From assembly GCF_009192745.1 (NCBI RefSeq), contig NZ_VTFV01000007.1:155660-219659 (forward strand): a DNA stretch of 64,000 nt. The letters are read 5' to 3'. Below, piece by piece: positions 37,184-44,855 of this stretch. The position numbers were made by a program, and so were the translations under genes. Within the stretch, counting starts at the first letter, position 1, and each line of letters starts with the position of its first letter. Below the pieces are notes generated by a model that was not told the origin of the DNA, ran no database searches, and worked only from the letters and a program-made list of their open reading frames with translations. The DNA comes from Arthrobacter citreus. GTDB lineage: Bacteria; Actinomycetota; Actinomycetes; Actinomycetales; Micrococcaceae.

Positions 37184-38042
37184 CGGTCTCCTCGTCGGCG
37201 TCGTCATATTCTTCGGTGAGGGCTAGGGCGGACCAGCCCTGGTCCCCGGTTCCGGTCCAGGTAATTTTCAGCTCACCCAGCGGCTCAGGCTGGTCGAAGG
37301 CCAGGACGCCGTCCCGGAACATTTCCAGCAGTGCCAGGAACCGGCCAACGATTTCCAGCGGCGTAGCACCCTGCGCCAGTTCAAGGAACGTGAGCGGACT
37401 GGCCTGCCGGAGCCGGTCTCCGATGATCTGGGCCTGCTCCCGTACGCTGACCCGCGGTGTGTGCAGGTGGGCAAGGCCAACTTCCGTTGGGGGCCCCGGT
37501 TTGGGTTCGAGCGCCTTTTTTGCCAGCCGGCCAAACTCCTCGGCACTGGTTTTCCAGATCAGTTCGGGCAGCATGGCCGCCAGGTGCGGCTCGAGTGCGG
37601 TATCCCGGGGGAACCGCAGGCCTTCCTCCGCCAGGCGGCTGTCCATGAGGGAGGCCACCTGTTTGAAGGCCCGGTACTGCAGCAGCCGGGCAAAGAGCAG
37701 GTCCCGTGCCTCCAGGAGGGCGATGTCGTCGTCGTCCTCGACGTCCCCGGCAGGAAGCAGCCGGGCGGCTTTCAGATCCAGGAGCGTGGCGGCGATCACC
37801 AGGAATTCGCTCGCCTCATCCAGTGCCCAGCCCTGGCCGGAGGCAGTCAGGGCGCGGATGTACCCAATGAACTCGTCGGTGACCGTGGCCAGGGCGATTT
37901 CCGTGATGTCCAGCTCATGCTTGGTGATGAGGCCAAGCAGCACGTCAAAGGGCCCGCGGAAGTTCTCCAGCCGGACCTGGAACCCGGCACCGCCGGTTTC
38001 GAACGTCTCCCCAGCGACGCTAGGGCGCGCCGCCGCGGGCAA
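37152..38042 (-). CDS. scpA: Segregation and condensation protein A (kleisin)
   Basis: A 296-residue kleisin. The N-terminal motif FQVRLENFRGPFDVLLGLI and ALDEASEFLVIAATLLDLKA are diagnostic, and the C-terminal winged helix (LTFLELAQGATPLEIVGRFLALLEM) binds SMC. The only reasonable start is TTG 38042 with AAGGA upstream inside the parA end, so it overlaps parA by 23 bp. Overlap with both neighbours indicates strict co-translation of parA-scpA-scpB. Confidence 0.93.
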   Translation of the reverse strand: MPAAARPSVAGETFETGGAGFQVRLENFRGPFDVLLGLITKHELDITEIALATVTDEFIGYIRALTASGQGWALDEASEFLVIAATLLDLKAARLLPAGDVEDDDDIALLEARDLLFARLLQYRAFKQVASLMDSRLAEEGLRFPRDTALEPHLAAMLPELIWKTSAEEFGRLAKKALEPKPGPPTEVGLAHLHTPRVSVREQAQIIGDRLRQASPLTFLELAQGATPLEIVGRFLALLEMFRDGVLAFDQPEPLGELKITWTGTGDQGWSALALTEEYDDADEETDAAAALEPGH

Positions 38043-38919
38043 TCAGTTCCTTGGCTAGGCGGCGGTAGGACTCAGCACCGGCATGGTTTCCGGCGTAGGA
38101 GGTGATCGGCTCGGCAGCGACGGTGGCGTCGGCGAACTTGATGGTGCGCTTGATGACGGTTTCGAAGACCTTGTCCCCAAAGGCCTCCACCAGGCGGCCG
38201 ATGACTTCGCGGCTGTGCAGGGTCCGGGCGTCGTACATCGTGGCAAGCACGCCGTCCACCTGCAGTCCGGGATTCAGCCGGTCCTGCACCTTCTCGATGG
38301 TCTCCACCAGCAGCGCGACGGCACGAAGGGCGAAGAACTCGCAGATCAGCGGAATGATCACGCCGTGCGCAGCGGTGAGTGCGTTGACCGTCAGCAGGCC
38401 CAGGGAGGGCTGGCAGTCAATGAGGATCACGTCGTAGTCGTCCGAGACGCGGCGCAGTGCACGTTCCAGGACCTGTTCGCGGGCAACTTCGTTAACCAGC
38501 TGGACTTCGGCGGCGGAGAGGTCGATGTTTGCCGGCAGCAGGTCGATGTTCTCTACGTGCGTTTCCTGGATGGCGTCGCGGATGTCCACCTTGCGGTCCA
38601 TCAGCACGTTGTAGACGGTGACGTCCAGCTCATGGGGGTTGGTACCCAGGCCGGCGGAGAGTGCACCCTGCGGGTCGAAGTCCACCAGGAGCACCTTGCG
38701 GCCAGCCTCAGCCAGCGCGGCTCCGAGGTTGATAGTGGACGTCGTCTTGCCGACACCGCCCTTCTGGTTCACCATCGCGATGATGCGGGCCGGACCATGG
38801 GAAGTCAGGACCGGAGGCTCGGGAAACTCAGTCAGCGGCCGGCCGGTGGGGCCCATGGCTTCATCGGCCGCGCCCGGCGCCCCGTCCTGCAGAGTTGTGG
38901 AACTCTGTTCGCTGCTCAC
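38020..38919 (-). CDS. parA: ParA/Soj-family ATPase (Rv1708-like)
   Basis: A 299-residue ParA ATPase: MVNQKGGVGKTTSTINLGAA (deviant Walker A), VDFDPQGALSAGLG and VILIDCQPSLGLLTVNAL. The upstream open frame allows starts at 38970 or 38931; GTG 38919 has GGAT 8 nt upstream and is my choice. It leads the parA-scpA-scpB operon as in M. tuberculosis Rv1708-Rv1710. It is not next to parB or gidB, so it is a paralogue of the origin-proximal ParA and probably works with ScpAB. Confidence 0.9.
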   Translation of the reverse strand: MSSEQSSTTLQDGAPGAADEAMGPTGRPLTEFPEPPVLTSHGPARIIAMVNQKGGVGKTTSTINLGAALAEAGRKVLLVDFDPQGALSAGLGTNPHELDVTVYNVLMDRKVDIRDAIQETHVENIDLLPANIDLSAAEVQLVNEVAREQVLERALRRVSDDYDVILIDCQPSLGLLTVNALTAAHGVIIPLICEFFALRAVALLVETIEKVQDRLNPGLQVDGVLATMYDARTLHSREVIGRLVEAFGDKVFETVIKRTIKFADATVAAEPITSYAGNHAGAESYRRLAKELIARGGAP

Positions 38920-39108
38920 GTATAAATCCACGCTTCCGTCTCTAGCTGTGCTGCTGGCTGTCCTTTCCAAGGTTACAACTGTGCAACACGGATACTGCGA
39001 ATCCCGGCGCGTAACGCCTGCGAGCCTTGACGCTCAACCTGAACTCGAACCTTCCTGCGCCGGGCCGTGAGGCGGCACTGAATGCTGCGAAGAATTTGAC
39101 CAAAACCA

Positions 39109-39138
39109 TTGACGCATTTTCGGACCGGCGGTTAGCGT
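39109..39138 (+). promoter_or_regulatory. Promoter of the sodium:solute symporter gene
   Basis: TTGACG (39109-39114) and TAGCGT (39133-39138) are 18 bp apart, about 85 bp before the symporter start. The surrounding 300-bp gap between the divergent parA and symporter genes holds nothing else that I can assign. Confidence 0.5.
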
Positions 39139-39222
39139 CTAGGTAAACAGATGTTGACTGTGAGGCAATACTGGGCATAGGTCCACGTCAATCCTCAGTC
39201 CGCCGAACCGACAGGACCGAAT

Positions 39223-40755
39223 GTGGAATACCTAAATGCCGCGATCGTTGTGGCTTACCTCGTGGGGATGCTCGCTTTTGGCTGGTGGGGAAAGTCCCGC
39301 ACCAAGAACGAAAGCGACTACCTGGTTGCCGGCAGGCGGCTCGGTCCGCTCTTCTACACGGGGACCATGGCTGCCGTTGTCCTGGGCGGCGCGTCAACCG
39401 TGGGCGGCGTGGGGCTGGGCTACCAGTACGGCGTCTCCGGAATGTGGCTCGTGGTGGCGATCGGCGCCGGTGTCCTGCTGCTGAGCCTGCTGTTCGCCTC
39501 GAAGCTGCAGAAACTGAAGATCTACACGGTCTCCCAGATGCTCTCGCTGCGGTACGGCCCGGGTTCAACCAGGATGTCCTCCGTGGTCATGCTGGCGTAC
39601 ACCCTGATGCTGTGCGCCACTTCCACGGGCGCGTACGCCACCATCTTCGTGGTGCTCTTCGGCTGGGACCGCTGGCTGGCAATCGCCGTGGGCGGCGCCG
39701 TCGTGCTCATCTACTCGACCATCGGCGGCATGTGGTCCATCACCCTTGCCGACATGGCGCAGTTCATCATCAAGACCATTGGCGTCTTCGCCCTGATGCT
39801 CCCCTTCACCTTCGCCAATGCCGGGGGCATCGACGGAATCCGCGAACGGGTTGACGCTGAGTTCTTCAGCATCACGGGCATCGGCGCGCAGAGCATCATC
39901 ACCTACTTTGTGGTCTACACGCTTGGCCTGCTGATCGGGCAGGACATCTGGCAGCGTGTCTTCACTGCCCGCACCCCGCTGATTGCACGCTGGGGCGGCA
40001 CCGCGGCAGGCATCTACTGCATCCTGTACGGCGTGGCCGGAGCCCTGATTGGCATGGCAGCCTCCGTGGTCCTGCCGAATATCGAATCCAAGGACGATGT
40101 CTACGCAGACGTCGCCATGAACATCCTGCCGGTCGGACTGGGCGGGCTGGTCCTGGCTGCCGCAGTGGCGGCCATGATGTCCACCGCCTCCGGTTCCCTC
40201 ATTGCCGCTGCCACGGTGGCACGCACCGACGTCGTACCCTACGTCCGCAGCTGGTTCGGCTCATCGAAGACTCCGGACTCCCCCGCTGCTTCCGGCGGCA
40301 ATCCGGAGCACGACGTCGCCCGCAGCCAGGCCTGGGTCCTGGGCCTGGGCGTCGTGACCATCCTGCTGGCCATCGTGGTCCAGGACGTTGTGGCGGCGCT
40401 GACCATTGCCTACGACATCCTGGTGGGCGGACTGCTGGTCGCGATCCTGGGCGGACTGTTCTGGAAGCGCGGCACAGGCTTCGGCGCCGCGGCCTCAATG
40501 GTCGCCGGAACGGTGGCCACGCTCTCCACCATGATCTACCTGGAAATCACCGGAGACGCGCCCTATGACGGTGTGTACGCCAACGAGCCCATCTACTTTG
40601 GCCTCATCGCCTCCGCCGCGGTGTACCTGGTGGTTTCGCTGCTGACCCCGCGGACCGACCCTGCGGTGATGTCCGCCTGGGAAGACCGCGTAGCGGGCCG
40701 GGCACAGCAGGACGCGGCGGATACTGAGATGTCAGCAGACGCTTCCCGGGCCTAG
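39223..40755 (+). CDS. Sodium:solute symporter (SSS family)
   Basis: A 510-residue transporter with about 13 membrane helices. The SSS signatures are SDYLVAGRRLGPLFY near the N-terminus, LGGASTVGGVGLGYQYG (Na+ site region) and AAAVAAMMSTASGSLIAAAT (TM8-like Na+ motif). It takes up an organic solute with sodium; the substrate class cannot be told from sequence alone. GTG 39223 has AGGA 7 nt upstream. It has its own promoter and terminator and so is a single-gene unit. Confidence 0.9.
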   Translation: MEYLNAAIVVAYLVGMLAFGWWGKSRTKNESDYLVAGRRLGPLFYTGTMAAVVLGGASTVGGVGLGYQYGVSGMWLVVAIGAGVLLLSLLFASKLQKLKIYTVSQMLSLRYGPGSTRMSSVVMLAYTLMLCATSTGAYATIFVVLFGWDRWLAIAVGGAVVLIYSTIGGMWSITLADMAQFIIKTIGVFALMLPFTFANAGGIDGIRERVDAEFFSITGIGAQSIITYFVVYTLGLLIGQDIWQRVFTARTPLIARWGGTAAGIYCILYGVAGALIGMAASVVLPNIESKDDVYADVAMNILPVGLGGLVLAAAVAAMMSTASGSLIAAATVARTDVVPYVRSWFGSSKTPDSPAASGGNPEHDVARSQAWVLGLGVVTILLAIVVQDVVAALTIAYDILVGGLLVAILGGLFWKRGTGFGAAASMVAGTVATLSTMIYLEITGDAPYDGVYANEPIYFGLIASAAVYLVVSLLTPRTDPAVMSAWEDRVAGRAQQDAADTEMSADASRA

Positions 40756-40765
40756 TCCCGAATAC

Positions 40766-40806
40766 AAAAAGGAACGCTCCCGCGAAGTTCGCGGGAGCGT
40801 TCCTTT
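40766..40806. terminator. Terminator between symporter and dctA
   Basis: A strong hairpin (stem GGAACGCTCCCGCGA and complement, 3-nt loop) flanked by A4 and T4 tracts lies between convergent genes. It is suited to both strands. Confidence 0.9.
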
Positions 40807-40828
40807 TGCCTGTGGAAGCGGGCCCCTA

Positions 40829-42229
40829 TTAGGCCCGGCCACCGGCAGCAGGAACGGCGCTTTCCACTTCCCGGGACTCCTCCGTCGGCTCCGGCTCCCC
40901 GGACCCGGCGTCGACGTTCATGCTGGCTTCGTCGAAGGGCAGTTCCTTGTCCAGGACCCGGCGGACCTGCTCCTTGTCGATTTCCCTGGTCCAGGTGCCG
41001 ATCAGCACGGTGGCAACGGCGTTGCCGGTGAAGTTGGTCAGGGCGCGGGCTTCGGACATAAAGCGGTCGATGCCCACGATCAGGCCAACACCCTCGATCA
41101 GGTCCGGGCGGTGGGACTGCAGGCCGCCGGCCAGCGTCGCGAGGCCGGCACCGGTAACGCCGGCAGCGCCCTTGGAAGCGATGATCATGAACACCAGCAG
41201 GGAGATCTGCTCACCGAGTTCCAGCGGCTTGCCCATTGCGGAGGCGACGAACAGCGCGGCCATGGTCAGGTAGATGGCGGTGCCGTCAAGGTTGAAGGAG
41301 TAGCCCGTGGGCACGGTGACGCCGACCACCGGCTTGGACACGCCCAGGTGCTCCATCTTGGCGATAAGCCGCGGCAGTGCGACCTCGGAGGATGAGGTGG
41401 AGAAGATCAGCAGGTATTCCCGGCCGAGGTACCGCATCAGCTTGAAGATGTTGAAGCCCGTCACGATCTTCATGAGGCCGCCCAGGATAACGGCGATGAA
41501 CAGCACGCAGGTCAGGTAGAACGCGATCATCAGGGTAGCCATGCTGACGATGGCCTGCACGCCGGTCTCGCCTACGACGGCGGCAATGGCACCGAAGGCA
41601 CCGATCGGGGCCAGCCACATGATCATCATCAGGATCCGGAAGACCAGCACCTGGATGTAGCCGATGCCCTTGAGGATCGGGGCGCCGCCCTTGCCCATCT
41701 TCTGCAGCGCAAAACCAACGAGCAGCGCCACAAAGAGGGTCTGCAGGATCGACTCGCCGGTCAGCGAGGCCAGCAGCGTGGTGGGAATGATCCCCAGCAG
41801 GAACCCGACGGTTCCGCCGTCCTCTTCCGGTGCGGCCGGTGCCGCGGCGCCCGATGACTGCAGATCCAGCCCCTCGCCTGGGTGGATGAAGTTGCCCACT
41901 ACCAGGCCAATGGCCAGGGCAAAGGTGGACATGATGATGAAGTAGCCCAGCGCGAGACCGCCCACCTTGCCGACCGTTGCGGCCTTCGCGATCGAGCCGA
42001 TGCCCAGCACGATGGTGCAGAAAATGACGGGTGCGATCATCATCTTGATCAGCCCGATAAAGGCCGTTCCCAGTGGCTTCATGGACTTGCCCAGCTCCGG
42101 CGCCACCAGGCCAATGACGGCGCCGAGGACCACGGCAGCGATCACGGCGATGTAGAGGACGTGGGTCCGGTCCTTCTTTTTGGCTTTGACCGGCGGCTGA
42201 TCGCCGCCGGGTATGGTGGCAGAGGCCAT
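40829..42229 (-). CDS. dctA: C4-dicarboxylate:H+ symporter DctA
   Basis: A 466-residue DAACS-family transporter for succinate, fumarate and malate. Family motifs are GKSMKPLGTAFIGLIKMMIAP at TM2, SSSEVALPRLIAKMEHLGV (serine-rich loop), VVGVTVPTGYSFNLDGTAIY and SKGAAGVTGAGLATLAGGL. ATG 42229 has AGGAG 6 nt upstream. It is divergent from a CitA/DcuS-like sensor kinase; the 197-bp gap holds a CRP-like site and a direct repeat, so it is probably induced by dicarboxylates and subject to carbon control. The acidic C-terminal tail is not conserved. Confidence 0.94.
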   Translation of the reverse strand: MASATIPGGDQPPVKAKKKDRTHVLYIAVIAAVVLGAVIGLVAPELGKSMKPLGTAFIGLIKMMIAPVIFCTIVLGIGSIAKAATVGKVGGLALGYFIIMSTFALAIGLVVGNFIHPGEGLDLQSSGAAAPAAPEEDGGTVGFLLGIIPTTLLASLTGESILQTLFVALLVGFALQKMGKGGAPILKGIGYIQVLVFRILMMIMWLAPIGAFGAIAAVVGETGVQAIVSMATLMIAFYLTCVLFIAVILGGLMKIVTGFNIFKLMRYLGREYLLIFSTSSSEVALPRLIAKMEHLGVSKPVVGVTVPTGYSFNLDGTAIYLTMAALFVASAMGKPLELGEQISLLVFMIIASKGAAGVTGAGLATLAGGLQSHRPDLIEGVGLIVGIDRFMSEARALTNFTGNAVATVLIGTWTREIDKEQVRRVLDKELPFDEASMNVDAGSGEPEPTEESREVESAVPAAGGRA

Positions 42230-42318
42230 CGCATGCTCCTAGCTTCGTTGATAGCAGGGCCCCGGCGGCGAAGCGCGGCAGGAACCGGAAGTAATCCGGC
42301 TACATCCTCTCCGCCCCA

Positions 42319-42334
42319 TGTGATGCCGGTCACT
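42319..42334. promoter_or_regulatory. CRP/GlxR-like binding site between dctA and its sensor kinase
   Basis: TGTGA-TGCCGG-TCACT matches the cAMP receptor protein consensus TGTGA-N6-TCACA at nine of ten positions. It lies 90 bp from each start codon and could serve both divergent genes. Confidence 0.55.
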
Positions 42335-42338
42335 ATTG

Positions 42339-42353
42339 TGTTCATACTGTTCA
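42339..42353. promoter_or_regulatory. Direct repeat TGTTCA-TAC-TGTTCA, candidate response-regulator site
   Basis: Two TGTTCA copies spaced 9 bp apart lie beside the CRP-like site in the dctA/sensor-kinase gap. Close tandem half-sites are common for response regulators; the adjacent regulator gene is the obvious candidate. Confidence 0.35.
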
Positions 42354-42426
42354 CGGACCTCCCCGGGATCCGGCCGCCGGTTGCCGGGGAAATGAGAATG
42401 CGCGCCGGGCGCGCCGAAGGAGTTAC

Positions 42427-44082
42427 TTGCGCAAGTGGAGCCTGGCCAGCCGGCTGCTCGTTGGCCAGCTGGCGTTTATCCTCTGCCTGTCCGCCGGGCT
42501 GTCCTGGGCGCTTTATGTCCAGGCGGAGCAGCACAGCTACGACGAAACCGCCGACCGGATGCTCTCCGTGGCGGAGACGATCGCAGCGGACCCGTTCGTG
42601 CTTGAATCAGTCACCGGCGCCGACCCCAGCGGCTCCCTCCAGCCCTATGCAGCCGAAGTCATGGGCTCCGCCCACGTGGATTTCCTCACCATCATGGCTC
42701 CGGACCGGACCCGCTACACGCACCGCACTGAGTCCGAGATCGGCCAGCAGTACATCGGTTCCGTGGACCAGGCGCTGGCCGGGACCTCCTTCACCGAGGT
42801 GTACACGGGAACCCTGGGCCCCTCGGTCCGGGCCATCGTTCCCGTACTGGACAACGGCGGGGAGGTACAAGCACTGGTGGCGGCTGGACTGACGGTGGAC
42901 CGGGTAGCGATCGCCCGCGATGCGGAGCTCCCGGGACTGTTCATCATCGCGACCGCGGCCCTGGCCTGGGGAACCCTGGCGTCCTTCCTGCTCAGCCGTT
43001 ATCTGCGGCGGACCACTCAGGACCGGCGTCCGGATGAACTGGCCAGCGTCTTCGCCTTCCACGATGCAGCACTGCATTCGCTGCGGGAGGGCCTGTTGCT
43101 GATCAACAACGACGGCGAGCTGGTGCTCTACAACGACCAGGCTGCGGAGCTGCTGGGACTTCCGGCCGGGATGTCCAGCCCCGCCGATGTCCGCGGACTC
43201 GGCCTTCCCGGCCCCCTTGCCGAGCTGCTGCGCACCGGGCACACCGCCGTCGACGAATTCCACTTCACCAAACAGCGCATCCTGGTCGTCAACCAGTCCC
43301 CCGCCATGTCCGCCGGCACGGCCGGCGCCGCCCGCGGCAGGAAATCCAGTGAACCAAAGCGGCTGGGAACAGTAACCACGCTGCGCGACCATACGGAGGT
43401 TGAAGCCCTGACCGGTCAGCTGCAGTCCATGCGCACCCTCACCGATGCCCTGCAGGCCCAGGCGCATGAACATGCCAACCGCCTGCACACCGTCGTGTCA
43501 CTGATCGAACTGGACCGTCCCGCAGAGGCGCTGGAGTTCGCCACCCGGGACCTGGTGCAGTCCCAGCAGCTGGCGGACGACGTCGTCAGCGCCGTTGGGG
43601 AGCCTGCGCTGGCCGCCCTGCTGGCGGGCAAGAAGGCCCAGGCCCGTGAACGTGGAATCGAAGTGGAGCTGGCGCTCCAGCCGGTGCCCGACGACGGGAC
43701 CGGACCGGCCCTGCTCGATTCCGGCGAGCTGGTGACCATCGTCGGGAACCTGGTGGACAACGCCCTGGACGCCGTCCAGGGCCTGCCGAATCCGATGGTG
43801 ACCGTGCATCTGGCCGTGGTGGACGACGGCGGGCAGCCGGGTTTCCGGCTCTGTGTCCAGGACAGCGGGCCGGGCATACCGGCAGGGTCGCAGGAACAGA
43901 TTTTCGAACAGGGCTTCAGCACAAAGGCCTCCCTGCCCGGAACCGGGCGTGGATTTGGGCTCGCGCTCGTGAACCAGGCCGTGCTCCGGCTCGGCGGGAC
44001 ACTTCATCTGGACTCCAAAACAGCGACTGGCGGAGCCCGGTTCACCGTGCTGCTGCCGCTGCCCGAAGGAGCACGCCAGTGA
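42427..44082 (+). CDS. Sensor histidine kinase, CitA/DcuS family
   Basis: A 551-residue membrane kinase. TM1 lies at about residues 10-30, followed by an extracytoplasmic PAS-like sensor domain (about 35-160, with ADRMLSVAETIAADP), TM2 at about 165-190, a cytoplasmic PAS (LREGLLLINNDGELVLYNDQ), then the HisKA-type phosphoacceptor in AHEHANRLHTVVSLI and the HATPase domain (GNLVDNALDAV, DSGPGIP, GRGFGLALV). Such kinases sense citrate or C4-dicarboxylates. TTG 42427 has AAGGAG 4 nt upstream. It is coupled to the response regulator by a GTGA overlap and divergent from dctA, its probable target. Confidence 0.92.
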   Translation: MRKWSLASRLLVGQLAFILCLSAGLSWALYVQAEQHSYDETADRMLSVAETIAADPFVLESVTGADPSGSLQPYAAEVMGSAHVDFLTIMAPDRTRYTHRTESEIGQQYIGSVDQALAGTSFTEVYTGTLGPSVRAIVPVLDNGGEVQALVAAGLTVDRVAIARDAELPGLFIIATAALAWGTLASFLLSRYLRRTTQDRRPDELASVFAFHDAALHSLREGLLLINNDGELVLYNDQAAELLGLPAGMSSPADVRGLGLPGPLAELLRTGHTAVDEFHFTKQRILVVNQSPAMSAGTAGAARGRKSSEPKRLGTVTTLRDHTEVEALTGQLQSMRTLTDALQAQAHEHANRLHTVVSLIELDRPAEALEFATRDLVQSQQLADDVVSAVGEPALAALLAGKKAQARERGIEVELALQPVPDDGTGPALLDSGELVTIVGNLVDNALDAVQGLPNPMVTVHLAVVDDGGQPGFRLCVQDSGPGIPAGSQEQIFEQGFSTKASLPGTGRGFGLALVNQAVLRLGGTLHLDSKTATGGARFTVLLPLPEGARQ

Positions 44083-44774
44083 CCCCGGCAAGCCTGATCC
44101 GGGTCCTGGTAGTGGAGGACGAACCGGTCGTAGCGCAAGTCCACGCAGAATATGTGCGCCGCACCGACGGGTACACGCCGGCGGGCATTGCCCACACCGC
44201 AGCTGAGGCACTGAGGTTCCTGCAGGCACCGGACGCAGACGTGGATCTGGTGCTGCTGGACATGAACCTGCCGGACCTCCACGGTCTGGACCTCCTTCGC
44301 CGCATCCGCGGAGCAGGGATCCCGGCGGACGTCATCGCCGTTACCGCCGTGCGTGAATTGCCGGTTGTTCGCCAGGCAATGTCTGCGGGGATCGCCCAGT
44401 ACCTGATCAAACCGTTCACCTTCGCGGCGTTCAGCACCAAGCTCGGGGCTTACCGCGAGTTCCACGCGAACCTGGCTGCACAGGGTTCCTCAGCGACCCA
44501 GTCCGAGGTGGACCGAGCGCTGGCCGCCCTCCGTCCGGCCGTTCCGGCAGTCCTGCCCAAGGGACTTTCCCCGGAAACACTCGACGCCGTATCCGGGGCC
44601 CTCAGGCAGGCCGGGGTGCCGATGTCCGCCTCGGAAGTCTCTGCCGCCCTGTCAATGTCACGGATTACCGTGCGCCGGTACCTCGAGCACCTCGCGGCCC
44701 AGCGAGTGGTCCTGCGGACCCCGCGGTACGGTTCTCCCGGACGGCCCGAGCTCGAGTACGCCTGGCGCCGCTGA
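44079..44774 (+). CDS. Response regulator, CitB/DcuR type
   Basis: A 231-residue regulator. The receiver domain (1-125) has acidic residues in VLVVEDEPVV, the phosphoacceptor Asp in LVLLDMNLPDLHG and Lys in YLIKPFTFAAF. The C-terminal domain is an HTH of the CitB/MalR kind (VSAALSMSRITVRRYLEHLA). It overlaps the kinase by 4 bp. It is expected to activate dctA in response to external dicarboxylates. A 56-bp hairpin element follows 16 bp after the stop. Confidence 0.92.
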   Translation: MTPASLIRVLVVEDEPVVAQVHAEYVRRTDGYTPAGIAHTAAEALRFLQAPDADVDLVLLDMNLPDLHGLDLLRRIRGAGIPADVIAVTAVRELPVVRQAMSAGIAQYLIKPFTFAAFSTKLGAYREFHANLAAQGSSATQSEVDRALAALRPAVPAVLPKGLSPETLDAVSGALRQAGVPMSASEVSAALSMSRITVRRYLEHLAAQRVVLRTPRYGSPGRPELEYAWRR

Positions 44775-44790
44775 TTCGCGTTCCGTCCGG

Positions 44791-44846
44791 CGAGAGGGCA
44801 GTTACGGCTCTTTTGAGCGCTCTAAGCAGCCGTAAGTGGCCTCTCG
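44791..44846. repeat. 56-bp interrupted inverted repeat (possible dispersed element or terminator)
   Basis: Two 19-bp arms (CGAGAGGGCAGTTACGGCT and its complement with two mismatches) enclose 18 bp that carry a smaller palindrome GAGCGCTC. It lies between the convergent response regulator and prpE genes, where it can act as a terminator, but the nested arms without a T tract look more like a REP/MITE-type repeat. No second copy is present in this window. Confidence 0.6.
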
Positions 44847-44855
44847 GCGATGGGG

